Part shown: positions 46,315 to 62,660 of the stretch, in pieces
Position numbering within the stretch: position 1 is the first letter of the stretch
Layout of the letters: each line of letters opens with the position of its first letter
The notes under the pieces: model-generated
What the model saw: the letters and a program-made list of their open reading frames with translations, nothing else
Told to the model about the DNA's origin: nothing
The model's database searches: none
Source of the DNA: Pterois miles
Taxonomy: Eukaryota > Chordata > Actinopteri > Perciformes > Scorpaenidae
Reading direction: 5' to 3'
Assembly (NCBI GenBank): GCA_947000775.1
Contig: CAMQGK010000008.1
Location: 1,250,001-1,314,000 of the forward strand
DNA length: 64,000 nt
Made by a program: the position numbers and the translations under genes

Positions 46315-46857
46315 ACCTCCACCAAGGAGGTTATGTTTTTGCCGGCGTTTATCTGTTTGTCTGTATTCAAGATAACTCAAAAACTTATGGACGGATTTTG
46401 ATGAAATTTTCAGGGTGTGTCGCAAATGTAAAAAGGAAGAACTGATTTAATTTTGGGGGTGATCCGGAAGAAATCCTGGATTCTGGATCACTTTGAAATT
46501 TTCGTTAACATTGGGGTAAATAGGACCCAAAAAATTGTTTCTCAATATCTCTGGTAATTGTTGCCCAAAGCTCATGAAATTTGACTCAGGGATTTACAAT
46601 GTGGACTTCTATCAAATCCCAAAGACTGATCCAGATCTGATCCAGATGGCGGATTTTATAGGAATTTATATAAAAAATGGGGGTGCTCTTACATTTTGGC
46701 CTAATGTATTGAGAGTTTTATGTTGTGTCTTGTATATATGTTCTACGTTTGCCACTGATATAATTTAAAAAATGTAGGATTTTTACTTTGTGAATTACAA
46801 TATGGGGGGAAACTATGGTGCTTGGTGGAGGTCTGCGCTCTCCGAGTGCTTTTCTAG
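46315..46857 (+). mobile_element. Helentron/HINE-like element H1, copy 3
   Basis: 5' ACCTCCACCAAGG and 3' hairpin then TTTTCTAG, flanked by T. The middle differs from the other copies: after 'ttttggccta' it carries about 90 bp of unrelated AT-rich sequence, so it is a deletion/replacement derivative. It ends about 130 bp from the GIMAP-5 stop codon. Confidence 0.7.
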
Positions 46858-46985
46858 TTTGATTCTACTTCAGTGCTCATTCAAAATGATTCCAAGTATT
46901 GTACGATCTTTCATACAGGTATTCAATTAGTTCAAACATTGTGTTAGTCTCACCGGTGTGATTGGACGTGGAGACACATCTAAAC

Positions 46986-50945
<3,960 letters not shown>

Positions 50946-51200
50946 GTTGTCAAGAGTGAAGTCACTGTGAAGTCACAATTCAATCAGAGTCAAAGACTGA
51001 CACAGTGTATGTGAATATGTCCCTCGTATCTTCTCCCAGTTTAGATGCAGAATTTATTGCACAATGGGCAAAGTCCACAAAACTTTACACTGTAGGGGTT
51101 TTCACACACGTCCACGTTGCATGCCTCGCGATATGAAATCACGGAAAAAACATGTTGGACTTCTTTTTATTGAATGCATTCGCAGGCTTTGGTATACAGC

Positions 51201-52600
51201 TTAAAGCTAGAGTTGGTAGTCTGCTTCAAAAACATTTTTTATTATTGAAAATCTCTAAAGTAATCAATAAAGTAAAGGCTCTGCCAAAAAAAAGAAAAAA
51301 AAAAAATCTGGTATCTGTGACAGGAATGTAATAATAATAATAATACTTTCATATAATCTGCCTGCCTGCACTACAGCTATTATATTAGAAATAAAAAGGG
51401 GAAATTATGAACTGTGTTAGCCTAATTGCTTAAAATTTATTCATATGGAAATGTTGATATTTATGAGCATCAAAATGTAGTTATTATGTTTTATAATCTG
51501 AATGATTGTATACATTTTGTAAACTTTACATCACAGGTTCATTCAAACATTTATTTAACACAGTCCATGAGTTTTAGTCTTATTTCTCTATCTGGCTTTA
51601 GCCTATGTAGGTTGGTATGTTACTGATTAGATCTGAACACCTTTCTATAAAGACTATAATTATTAATTGTCTACTTTTTTTTTTTTTTTTAAGATCGCAG
51701 GCTTAAATCTCTCCACCACAGACTACAACCGTTTTATGAAAGCAATAAGTCAACTGAAGCTGTGGTTTACAGTGATTTTACATCAGCTATGGGGTGTTGT
51801 TAGGCATGACGCTCATATAAAACGGTCACTACATACACCTGGTAATGTTTTATAAAATAAACACAGCAAGAAAAAAAAAACACAATAATTTACTGATAGG
51901 AAATAATAAAGTTTTAAATAATTTAACTATTGACTTTTTAAATTTATGCTTTTATTTGTTTTATTAGACACCACAGTTGTGATAACAAATCTTTTGTTCA
52001 CCCATTCTCATCCTTTACTAAAATAAACAGGAAGTTTTGCAGTGCAGTTACTAAATTTATCATTTTTGTTGCCTAAACCCAACCAAATTAATCTATTCCT
52101 AACCGCAACCAAGTACTTTGACCAGAGCAGAAATTGACATGTGCTTCATATGTTGCTGTAAATTCGCAGGAAAAAGTAATGTACTGTTGATCATTTGCCT
52201 TTTCAATGGATAATAGAGGTTATTATAAAATTCATCCATTCAGCAATGTAACTTTGTTCAAACTACAAGACAAAATGGACAATATTTGTTGGTGTTGTTA
52301 GATTGCTGCTAGACCAGACAAATAGGTATTTCACTGCAGTGAAAATGTTTTTTAAAGGCTAAACACCATAAATATTTCAGCAGGTTAGCAAGTAGCAAAA
52401 ATATATGTTTTTCAATAGCTTTTCAAAAATTGGAGCCTCAATTTCTGATGTGTTGCTCCACAGAGATAGGAAGAAACTGACACAGTTCACTCCCGCCATT
52501 ATTGGAGGGAAAAAATAAGCAGACCTCGGGGCCTACACTGATTTTTTCTCTTACCAATAAAAGTATATAAGGTTTATTTAACATTTTAACCTATAACATT
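51201..52600. other. Intergenic; unexpanded relative of the 42.4-kb minisatellite at 52060-52190
   Basis: No gene. At 52065 a single 'gttgcctaaacccaaccaaa' unit is followed by 'tctattcctaac' and then 'gaaattgacatgtgcttcat', the same order as the minisatellite and its right flank at 42.4-43.3 kb but with one unit only. Confidence 0.55.
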
Positions 52601-52611
52601 TAAGCTATTTC

Positions 52612-52895
52612 AGCTCATAACAAACATAGCTTGAATACAAACATATAACACATAGCTTCATAACAACACATAACACACAGTTTAAATAAAAACACATAAC
52701 CACAAATAGCTTAAATGAAAACACATAACGACACATAGCTTCATAAAAACACACAACACATAGTTTCATAAAAACACATAACAACACAGCTTAAATAAAA
52801 ACACAACACATAGCTTAAATAGAAACATATAACAACACGTAGTTTAAATGAAAACACATAACACATAGCTTCATAACAACACATAATAACACACC
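52612..52895. repeat. Minisatellite, ~28-bp units
   Basis: About ten irregular units built from 'aaacacataacacatagctt' followed by 'cataa' or 'aaataa'. Unit length varies by a few bases. Confidence 0.8.
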
Positions 52896-53332
52896 ATAAC
52901 AACCATAATCCGCTCACAGGAGCAATTGATGACGATTTTCTCCTTTAGTTGGGCATTTATCATGACTAGCTAGCAATACACCCTCAACTTCTACCAAAGT
53001 TTAGTATCAGTATCACTTTAACTATGATTACCCAGAACCTTATCCAGCGATATCTCAATTTTACTGCTAATCAAAAGATAAATATACCAATTGAAAGCGG
53101 AAGTTGCGTTGTATAGGTGTATCATATGTCACTTAACACCCCCAAAATGTTACCTGATTTGATACCAGTAGTTGAATCAGTTGACCAGTTTGTTTTAAAT
53201 GTGATCATTTCAGGGATAAATTAGCCCAAATATAATGTACTATGACATATATTGTTTCCACAATGTCATCGTTATGTTAGATTCATACATAGTGAGCAGT
53301 GTAACTAGCTGAAAGAAGTGAACTTAACTCAC

Positions 53333-53339
53333 TGTCCAT
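53333..53339 (-). other. Orphan GIMAP-type first coding exon
   Basis: Minus strand ATGGACA followed by GTGAGT, the same layout as the seven-base start exons of the GIMAPs. Its surrounding 'gaagtgaacttaactcactgtccatgctgt' resembles the GIMAP-3/-5/-6 start region. No separate AIG1 exon lies between it and the GIMAP-5 first exon, so it is either an alternative start of GIMAP-5 or the relic of a lost gene. Confidence 0.45.
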
Positions 53340-53819
53340 GCTGTTAAATGGCGAAAATTAAGCATAGTTAATTTCACTTTTACTTGCTACATGAGACTGC
53401 CAATGGGCCTCCAAAAATGGTGTGGCTACAAGATATTTTTTCCATGCATTGCACTGTTTTCCTGCTGATATTTCTAAAGAAAAAGACCAACAAAAGGTGT
53501 TCAAATTTACAGTCAACTTTTATTCAAGGAACAGTGTGGACAGCTAATTTCATATGGATTACAGATATATTACATGGTACGTTAGAAGAAAACAAATATT
53601 GTACAAGAAACAAGTATAAAGAGTGGGCTTTTCTATTATTGATTATGGATTCAGTGGCCTACAAACTTATATTTTTTGGGTCGGCCACAGTTTATTGATG
53701 GCTGCTTAGCTCTCATTTCTTGTTGTCTTCTGTTTTGCTTGAGATTAGAATATTTCACCAATTATCTGTATGGATTTCCATTAACTTTTGTACGTACATT
53801 CATGGTTCCCAGATGATGA

Positions 53820-54190
53820 ATCTTACTGACTTTGTTACCACTTTTAGTGCCACTATGGCATTGATATTTTTAGTGAAATAGCTTGAGAATTAATAAGTGG
53901 GCTGTCATTAAATTTTATAAAGATATCAATGGTGCCTAGAGGACTAATACTAGACACGACTTCGGCGATCCCATGACCACCAACATGTCAATTTCTTTTT
54001 GTTTTTTGAGCAAATACCTGCAAAACTAGTGACAGCCATCAGCCTCAACTGTTCTTTGTGTTTTGTGGTAATTACCAATCGCTAACACTAAACAAAGACG
54101 AACATGGTTGACATTCACACCTACTAAACATGTTAGCATTGCCATCGTTAGCATGTTAGCATGCTGGCATCAGCTGTGCCCACATGGCTG
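53820..54190 (+). repeat. Interspersed repeat family R2, copy 1
   Basis: Shares with 61800-62130 the ordered blocks 'tttagtgaaataa/gct', 'gtcattaaattttat.aaga', 'tatcaatggtgcc', 'gaacatggttgac' and 'catgttagca'. Both copies lie 360-530 bp past a GIMAP stop codon (GIMAP-6 and GIMAP-7). I recall it as a common fish repeat. Confidence 0.65.
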
Positions 54191-54549
54191 TAGACCCTCA
54201 ATAAAAACATTTAACTTCCTCTGTTATGTAGTTATTCCAATTCATAAATTGATTACCAAATTTCCTCAACCATTTTTTTATTATTATTTGTTTAAATTTA
54301 TCTGTCATATTTGCCTTGATGACACATTTTAATCCACCAAGAAGCACAAAAATGTTTGCAGGAGCAACAACAAAACAAAATAATGTGGATACATTGAGCA
54401 ACATTATCTGATTAGCTTTCACTGTTATACATACTACACATAATAAAAACAGTTCAGTGGTTAAAGATTTCCATGCAATCCACACTTGATGTGACTTTTC
54501 AATGATGAATTCTCTCCCGTTTCTTCAAGACTCAAGTCTCATTATCGGT

Positions 54550-57486
54550 TTAAATGCATTCATACCTTTGACTGCCGTACAAAACGTAATTTCCCTCAAC
54601 TGAGACGCATTGTGCTTCGTACTTCTCGGCCTCGGCTTCCATCTTTGCTGCTTCCTCAGGCGTCTCCTCTCCCTCAGTGTTAAAGTATTCTGTAAAACCT
54701 TTAATCACAGCTCCGGCGGCCGCAACTGCCCCAAATATGGTTAATGGCATTGAAGATACAACTCCGCTTAGTGTTACGCCAAAAAGAGTTCCAACCAATA
54801 CACCTGTTGCAATACCTGCCAGTTTGGTGGAAAGCCTCTTAGATACTCTGCCCTTCGCCTGCTCTCTGATCTCTTCCTCTGACATGTTTCCTGACGATTG
54901 TCTGATGCGCTCCTCCTCTTGTTGAATTTCTTTCTCCACTGCTTGTAGCATCTCATTGGTGTAGCAGCTTCTGTCGTTTGCCAGCAGTGTTTTGTCCATT
55001 GTTTTAAGCAGCTCCTCCACCTGGAACTGGTTGTTCCTGTATTCATGCTGCTGGTTGATCTCCCAGTATTTGTTATCAACGACATGGCAGCGGCCTCCAC
55101 ACTTCTTCACCAGCTCACGCGCTAACTTATTCTGGCGGACAAAATCCTCGATTGACTGTCCCTCAAAGAGCTGGTCACCGTGAGTGAAGACAACTGTCGC
55201 ATATTTGAAGACTTCTTCGGAAAAGTATCGGCGTATTTTAGCGATTACAGCCTGCTCGTGCTCCGTGACTTTCTCCACTTTAAGGACAATGAGGAAAACA
55301 TGAGGCCCGGGAGCGCACTCCGTGATACACTTCACTATCTCCGGCTTCAGCTCCTCCTCGGATCTATGCGTGTCAAAGAAACCAGGAGTGTCGATCAAAG
55401 TGATGCTTCTTTCATTGACAGACCTGGTTTCTGCTTGACATTGTCTTGTACCAGAGTTGAGAGTGTGGTCAACCCTGAACAGTTTCTCTCCAAATATGGT
55501 GTTTCCCAGGCTGCTTTTTCCAGTTCCAGTTTTTCCCAAGATGACGATTCTCAATGTGTTTGATGCTGGAAGAGAATAATGTCCATCAATAACACTGACT
55601 TTTGACTGCATTCATGCATGAGAAGATGCACATGAGCTCAATTAGTACATAAAATAGCTGCATTAACATAATAAGGAAATGACGATTGGTATAAAGATAG
55701 ATAGATAGATACTTTATTGATCCCAAGTTGGTTATCAGGTTATCAGCACAATATACATGAGAATATACACATCTATACTAAAGTGTGACGTATATACAGA
55801 GAATCTAATTAGAATCTAATTCTAAGAAAATTAAACACTATACACTATAATAATAATAACATAATAATAATAAAGATATGATATAATGATATAGTATGTA
55901 ATGTATACATTACTATACATAATGCATTATATAATACATTATATTACTATATAATGTGCATTTTAATCAAAAAATATTAATTAATTAATCAAAAATATCC
56001 TATGTATGTCTCTTCTACCGATCATATAATGTGGTAAAGAGCACTGAAGATCGTTTTGTAAACCGTTTTAAACAGGGATCATCAGGTTTTTGTGGCTCTG
56101 ATCTCGAGTCTTTCAATATTGGGTATCCGATACCGTGAATGTTAAACTGGAAGTGTCCAAACCTCATGACAATTGGCCTTCAAGTTTTTGTTGAAGAAAC
56201 AGCCGCGTCTGTAATAAACCTTCTTTTTCGACAATAATGCGGTCGGGAGAAGGTGACTTCCTTTGTCGTCTCATCTGATAGGTTGGGATTTTGAAAAAAA
56301 CGTGTTCTTCCTCGTCTTCACCAAGGACTCCATGTATGCCAGTGATAATTAGATCACTCATCTCTCTGTAGCCTACTGAAGATCCATCACAGTTTCTCTC
56401 ATGCTTCAATTTACTTGAAGCAACATGTTCAAAATTGCTCAGCTGAGGTGTTTAAAGCAGGCCGTGGCTAGACAATCTTTTGTTTCTGATTCACTCGGCC
56501 TTCCTTTCTTACCTGTTTACGAAGCAAGCAAGTGCTGTCTTACATGAAATAGTCTATCTTACGCTGATCGTACACTGACCTTTGTTCATTAGAAAGAGAG
56601 AGGAGAAAGAAGGGACTGAAGTTTGGGAAAATGGTGTTAAGTCTTAATATGCTGCAGAACCTACACGGTAAATGTGGTGTATTTCATGGTTATGACACGC
56701 TACCAAAACAGTGGGGGTAGAAAGGTAACGACAGGAGCTTTTGGAAAATCTGTCAAAATGTTTATGTTATAGAGAACATCTAAAATATAGGGGTTATGTT
56801 CCTGAAACAAGCACTAATTCTGGGATTCAGAAATGTACCTTTTGGGTATGAAGCTCAAATCTTGGCATAATGAGCGACTTGACAATTATTTATGGACCAC
56901 AGCAATTTAAGTATATGGGACTTAACATGTTGAACATTAGCCTACTTGCATAGGCATTTATACAACCTGACCACTATTCCAAAATTTCAGTTTTGTTTCC
57001 CAGTAAATGCCCATTTATTGCACAGCCGATATAGCCAACTAGTTCATCAACTTTGGACTGACAGTAGTACAATAAAAATAATTGCTTTTGCCCTTTGCTC
57101 ATAGCAGTCGTGTATAACTTTATGGGCTCTGCAGACTATCAGCGTTCATAACAGCATTATTCACCAACTTCAATTTTGTTTCCCAGCACTGGAATCCTGT
57201 GTTAAAACCTGTTACTCTCTTGTTCCCTATAGTCTTATCATCTTCTAAGCGCCACTAGGAACGTATAAATATCAGTCCCTGATTAATAAAACATAATTAC
57301 ACTGCGACTTTCAGTCTGTATAAAGAAGTGTTAGCAAAGATCTATGACAGCCGTCTAGATTCAGGACCTGCACACCGGAGAAAATGATTTCAAACAAAAC
57401 AGCTGTTCAATTCCTGCATCTTGCGACCTAGAGTGCCGTGTTCAGTCCTGATAGAAATAACTGAAAGAAATGAACTTACCGTCCAT
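54550..57486 (-). CDS. GIMAP-6: AIG1-type GTPase
   Basis: Exons 57480-57486 (ATGGACG, donor GTAAGT) and 54550-55565 (acceptor CCAG), 1023 bases, 340 residues. P-loop GKTGTGKS, G3 DTPGFFDT, AIG1 block CITECAPGPHVFLIVLKV, THGDQLFEG and HVVDNKYWEI. After the charged helix (EIQQEEERIRQSSGN) the C-terminal region has a hydrophobic domain (GVLVGTLFGVTLSGVV and IFGAVAAAGAVI), then an acidic segment (EGEETPEEAAKMEAEAEKYEAQ) and a hydrophilic end unlike its paralogues. Closest to GIMAP-7 in the GTPase part. Its upstream region is duplicated from, or to, that of GIMAP-5. The intron has a SINE-type tail near 55697-55735. Confidence 0.92.
55697..55735 (-). repeat. SINE/LINE tail fragment with GATA repeat
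   Basis: AGATAGATAGATAGATACTT followed by 'tattgatccc', the tail type seen on the fish SINEs in this window. Only the tail is recognisable. In the GIMAP-6 intron. Confidence 0.6.
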
Positions 57487-57780
57487 GTTGTCAAAAGTAA
57501 AGTCACTTAGTCAGTTACAAGACTGTCAGAGTGTTTGTGAATGTTCCCTGAATCTGTGTTTGGACGCCTGATTTATTGCACAACGGACAAAGTCCAACAA
57601 AAATGACACTGTAGGTGTTGTCACGCACATCCATTTCACATGCCTCACAACATGGTATAACATTAATAAAATAGAAATATATCGTATCATGTTCACGTTT
57701 TTGGTTTGATGATAATCAGATTGAGAAAACACAAAAACATGCTGGACTTCTTTTCATCAAACACATCTGCAGGCCTTAGT
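56650..57780. repeat. Duplicated upstream block of GIMAP-6 (partner 50100-51200)
   Basis: See 50100-51200. The block starts near 'ctgcagaacctacacggtaa' and includes the GIMAP-6 first exon and about 290 bp upstream of it. The 5' flank keeps 'tgcacaacggacaaagtcca' and 'acactgtagg' motifs matching GIMAP-5. Confidence 0.75.
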
Positions 57781-58056
57781 GTACAGCTTTGCATCTGTCA
57801 TTAAAACAATGAGAATGTATCAAGTACAGACAGATTTCCATCAAAAGTGAAATATTTAGGGGCGCCCCAGTAGCAGAGCAGGTGCTTCATGTAAAAAGCC
57901 TGAATCCTAACTGCAGCAGCTAACCAGGGTTTGAATCTGACCTGCAGCACTTTGATTAATGTTGTTCCTTCTCTCTTTCCCCACCTTTCATGACTAATAT
58001 TATCACTATCAAATAAAGACAAAAGGCCAAAAAAACATTTTTAAAAACAAATTTAA

Positions 58057-58925
58057 CTAGAAAAGCACTCGGAGAGCGCAGACCTCCACCAAGCACCATA
58101 GTTTCCCCCCTGGCGGTTTCTTCTGGATCTTTCTCCTCAAGTATTAAAGCTAGATCAAATTCGTTGACATACTTCAGATGCTGAATTGTCTCAGCTACAC
58201 GATGCCGCTTGTTAGAAATCTCTACCTCTAATATTAAATGCACAGTAGATAAGATAAGATAAGACAAGATGAACCTTTATTAATCCCCGTAGGGAAATTT
58301 CACACAGTACACATACATGCATTAATGGAGAGATGTCAGAGTGAGGGGACTGCTCCTGACAAGCGCCCCGAGCAGTTGGGGGTTTGGTGCCTTGCTCAGG
58401 GGCACCTCGGCAGTGCCCAAGAGGTAAACTGGCACCTCTCCAGGAACCAGTTGGTCTTGGAACCGGTGACCCTCCGATTCCTAAACCAAGTCCCTACGGA
58501 CTGAGCTACTGCTGCCCCCAGGCCAAAATGTAAGAGTACCCCCATTTGTTTTATATAAATTGCTACAAAATCCGCCGTCTGGATCAGATCTGGATCAGAT
58601 CTGGATCAGCCTTTGGGATTTGATAGAAGTACACATTGTAAATCCCTGAGTCAAATTTCATGAGCTTTGGGCAACAATTACCAGAGATACTGAGAAACAA
58701 TTTTTTGGGTCCCATTTACCCCAATGTTAATGAAAATTTCAAAGTGATCCAGAATCCAGGATTTCTTCCGGATCACCCCCAAAATTAAATCAGTTCTTCA
58801 TTTTCACATTTTCGACACACCCTGAAAAATTTCATCAAAATCCGTCCATAAGTTTTTGAGTTATCTTGAAGACAGACAAACAGACAGATAAACGCCGGCA
58901 AAAACATAACCTCCTTGGCGGAGGT
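58057..58925 (-). mobile_element. Helentron/HINE-like element H1, copy 5 (with SINE insertion)
   Basis: 5' ACCTCCGCCAAGG (right side), 3' hairpin then TTTTCTAG (left side), flanked by T. Interrupted at 58249-58520 by a full SINE. The H1 sequence on the two sides joins cleanly at 'cacagtag/gccaaaatg', so the insertion is younger than the element. Confidence 0.75.
58249..58520 (-). mobile_element. tRNA-derived SINE (family S1) nested in H1 copy 5
   Basis: 272 bp, minus orientation. tRNA-like head at the right (reads GGGGGCAGCAGTAGCTCAGT, with an A-box-like TAGCTCAGT), a middle domain with 'gcactgccgaggtgcccc', and a tail 'ggggattaataaaggttcat' ending in CTTAT repeats on the left. Strong match to the SINE at 10441-10718. 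Almost no target-site duplication is visible. Confidence 0.85.
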
Positions 58926-61800
58926 AATAATTATTTCCATCATAGTCCATTTAGTCCATAGTTCATGCTAGCAAAAAAAGATTTTACGCATAGTATTTCC
59001 TCATGACGCCCATCAAAGCTTGCTGCCCACAGAATATGCATTAGTTTACATATTTATTTTCTCTGAAATAATCTAATGTATGCCAGTTTTATTTTTATTG
59101 AATATGCAATACACCTCTTTACCAAGCACAAACATGTAGAAAAACACTATTTTTTAATCTGCCATCGCCACAATGTTTTACGTAAGCACAGTGAGCTACC
59201 TCAGCTAATCCTGAAACAAGCTAAACAAAAGCTGCCTCTATGTAATGTTAATGTAGCTGTTTAGCTTAGTTTGCCACGTCTTAATATTTGGCAAATTCTG
59301 GTGAACTTAGATATTATTGGGGTTTAGAGAGAGACTTTGCTGTTGTAAACATTACTGTTGCTGCTCTAGACATTTAGTTATATTTAAAATATAATACATT
59401 CTCTATTTATTCTGAATTTTATTATATATATTTCCATCTAAAAACCAAGAACCAAACTTATGAGCAAACCGATAAGAAGAAGGAACATACTATTTTTATT
59501 TGGTACTAGTATTTCCATTTTATTCTGATTCATACTTCCACTGGGTTACATCTCAGAGGGAAGTACTGTACTTTTTGATACCTTTAGTTAACTTTGCAGA
59601 TTTGCCACAGTAACACAAAGTCTAAGTATTTGTCTTTAAAATCAATAAGTAATAAGTACAGATATTTGTGTTATTCTTATTAATATAGTTGGATAGTTTC
59701 AATAAGTAAGAAGAGAAAAAGACTCCTTCATTACTAGTAGTATACTTTTTGAAGGTGAAATTTCATGCCCTCCTACATGACTTTGCGCCACACAACCCAC
59801 CACTAATAACAGTTAAGTCAAAAAAGGTTTTCTTGCAAGCACCCATGTAACTAAGCTAAAACTTCATTCAGTTATTATTATTAAGTTATATGTTAAGGTT
59901 TCAGCCTGCAGCCTCGCAATCATTCAGTTTCTAGAGTGTAATAATGTTAAAATGGCTGTTTTAGTTATGATGCTAATACAAATAATTACGTTTGGGATTT
60001 GTGGACTGTCAGATTTGACATTAGAGTACATTATAGCCTCAATAACCAACTTAAATTCAACCAGTATGACCCTCTGCTTGTTTTTTGACCCTTCTCTACC
60101 AGTCGATTTTTGGATCTGGTTGCCTTATTGATTGCCTACCTGTGTATTGACCTCTATTAAGTAAAGAACACTGTGAACTTTTATCCTCTCTAAACATTTT
60201 GCAACATCTAGCTTAATGTTATATTGGGAATTATACTGAAATGTGCTGCAGTTCATCATGAAAGCAGGTATTATAAAAGCAGTTGATAAGTTTTAATTTA
60301 ACATGAAATATATAGCGTTTCCCAGTTTCGTACTAGGATACAGGTTACATGTGTATTACACAAGTATTTGTGGTGGGAAAGAGTCCAATATGGGATTCCT
60401 TATGATGTAGACTCGATCACACATGAAATCAGTGAGGTGTTTTCGAGGAAGTTTTACAAATGTCCCACTAAATCCAAGCAACACACAGAACCCTGTTGAG
60501 TACAATCCAGTCAGCTATAGAGTATACAAGGTAACCGGTATTACTACCACTGTGCACTATTTGCACAATAGGATGCGCAATTTGGTTTTAGCTATTGATT
60601 ATGAAATAGATCTGGAAACTAGGTCTGCGTTGTATTACAACTGGTGTATGAAATGTCTGTATCATCACTGCGATGCATTTTTAATAAGCTCTTGTTTTAA
60701 TGCAACTTAAGTAACAACCCAGTAGCTATTATTTTTATTTTGTGATGAAAAAAGACTCTATGCAGCTGGGGACATGAATTTTAATCGCTAAATAGACAAC
60801 TACAAAGTAGAATAGTGGTGCAGCACTGTCATCAGGCATCAAAACACAGTATGACTATTACTCATACTGATAGTACTGATAATCAGAGAGATATTCGTCA
60901 CTGAATTGACCTCATTTAATATGTCTTTATCCATAAATGTTCATCATTGCATTGGCTTTATTCAATTTAATTTTTTCTTTCTTTTGTGTTGTCATTTATT
61001 CAGTTGTATTCCGTTACAATCACATAGTTTGTCAAATAAACACTTAATCAACACTTAAACATAATTCAAATCACTGTTCGCTATGCCCAAGAGCTCTGCA
61101 GCAACCCTGAGATTATGATAATTGATTAATATCAAATTTGGAATTTGTCCCTGTTTTTATAAAACTGAGTGGCATCTGGGTAAATTCTGGTATTAAAGCT
61201 GTGGGTAATATCTGAAGTTAAGTGTCACCATTTTCCTTCACATTTTATGGCTTATAATTAATAATTATGAATACGTATTTTGAGATGAATGAATGATTTA
61301 ATATTAATGTGCTCTATGTAATAACGTTACAGCTGCTCAGCTCTCATTTCCTGTAATGATGAAGGCTCTAAGGATGGCAAATCAGTCCACTACTTTGGCT
61401 CAGGCTGAAATATTTCGGCAACTGTCTGGTGAAATTTTGAACAGACATTCATACTTCCCAGACAATGCGTGCTACTGACGTTGGCAGGAAATGGAATTAG
61501 TGCCCGCCTCCTGCCAAATACAGGGTAAAAGTAGCGGCGCGTAAAAAATTCCAGGTCACCTGACACCGTGGCAGATTCATCCATCTTGGCACTGGGCGAA
61601 GGCGGGGTTCACCCTGGACACTATGGACCTTAACCTAAATTGCATGTCTTTGGACTGTGGGAGGAAGCCGGAGTACCCGGAGAAAACCCATGCTTACATG
61701 GGGAGAACATGCAAACTCGGCACAGAAGAGCCCCTGCGACCCTGGGTTAAAAATAGTCACATGATATAGTCCGTATTTCTACTGGGGGGAAAAAACTAAT
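58926..61800. other. Intergenic between GIMAP-6 and GIMAP-7
   Basis: About 2.9 kb without a gene. Contains a relative of the 24.4-kb fish repeat near 59500-59760 ('gaagtactgtactttttga') and, at 61640-61720, a reverse fragment of the repeat at 21955-22235 ('ggactgtgggaggaagccgg', 'ggggagaacatgcaaactc'). Short reading frames (60423-60710, 61390-61584) have no recognisable similarity. Confidence 0.5.
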
Positions 61801-62130
61801 TCCAGACCCTGGATTTTATTAATCCTCTGACTTCTACATCTAGTGCACTATGAGGTTTTGGACCTTTAGTGAAATAACTTGACAATATTTGGGCGGGTTG
61901 TCATTAAATTTTATTAAGATATCAATGGTGCCCAGTGGATAAATTCTACACCAGACCTAGTGATCCGCTTACTTTTGCTCTCGTGCCACTAGCATATCAA
62001 GAGTCAACTGTAATTTGTGTTTTGTGCTAATTATTAAATGCTAACACACTAAACTAAGATGATGAACATGGTTGACCTCACTCCTAAACAGCATGTTAGC
62101 ACGCTGACATTAGCTTTGCCTGCATGGCCA
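61800..62130 (+). repeat. Interspersed repeat family R2, copy 2
   Basis: Partner of 53820-54190 with the same order of blocks, lying about 530 bp past the GIMAP-7 stop codon. Confidence 0.65.
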
Positions 62131-62580
62131 AAGACTCACTGTGCTGTATTTTTTGATAAACTTTTAGTCACCCCAATGAACCTTTATTTCCTCAAACAAC
62201 ACATTTTTCAGCATGAGACAACCTGTCTAGCAAAATATTGTTGTACATACATTAGGTGTTATTTTATCGTTAGCTTTTGCAACAGGAAAAAGCGACCAGT
62301 ATTTTAAGGGAAGACAGAAATACAGCTAACCATGATCCACTTGTTTGATTAAAACATTTTAAAGATCCGCTCTATTAAATACATTCAACTAATTTTTATC
62401 TTTCTGATCACAGTTTACAGTACATTCACTCAACAACAACTCAAACTGGCACAAGAAGTACAACCTATTACATATGAATAAACAAGTTCAATAACTAAAG
62501 ATCATTAAGAACAAGATTTGGTTTCAGCTTCAACATGGATTTGGTTAAATCAAATATATGAAAAAAGACAATCATCTGAC

Positions 62581-62590
62581 CCCCCCCCCC

Positions 62591-62645
<55 letters not shown>
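62581..62645. repeat. (C)n(AC)n microsatellite
   Basis: About 27 C followed by about 19 AC units, just beyond the GIMAP-7 stop codon, within its likely 3' UTR. Confidence 0.95.
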
Positions 62646-62647
<2 letters not shown>

Positions 62648-62660
62648 CAATCATGAGCTT

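Noticed and set aside
56164..56409. Minus-strand 81-codon frame in the GIMAP-6 intron
   Set aside because: Composition looks protein-like (acidic, then basic), but no family was recognised, no splice partner was seen, and it lies inside an intron. It might be a transposon remnant. Not called as a gene.
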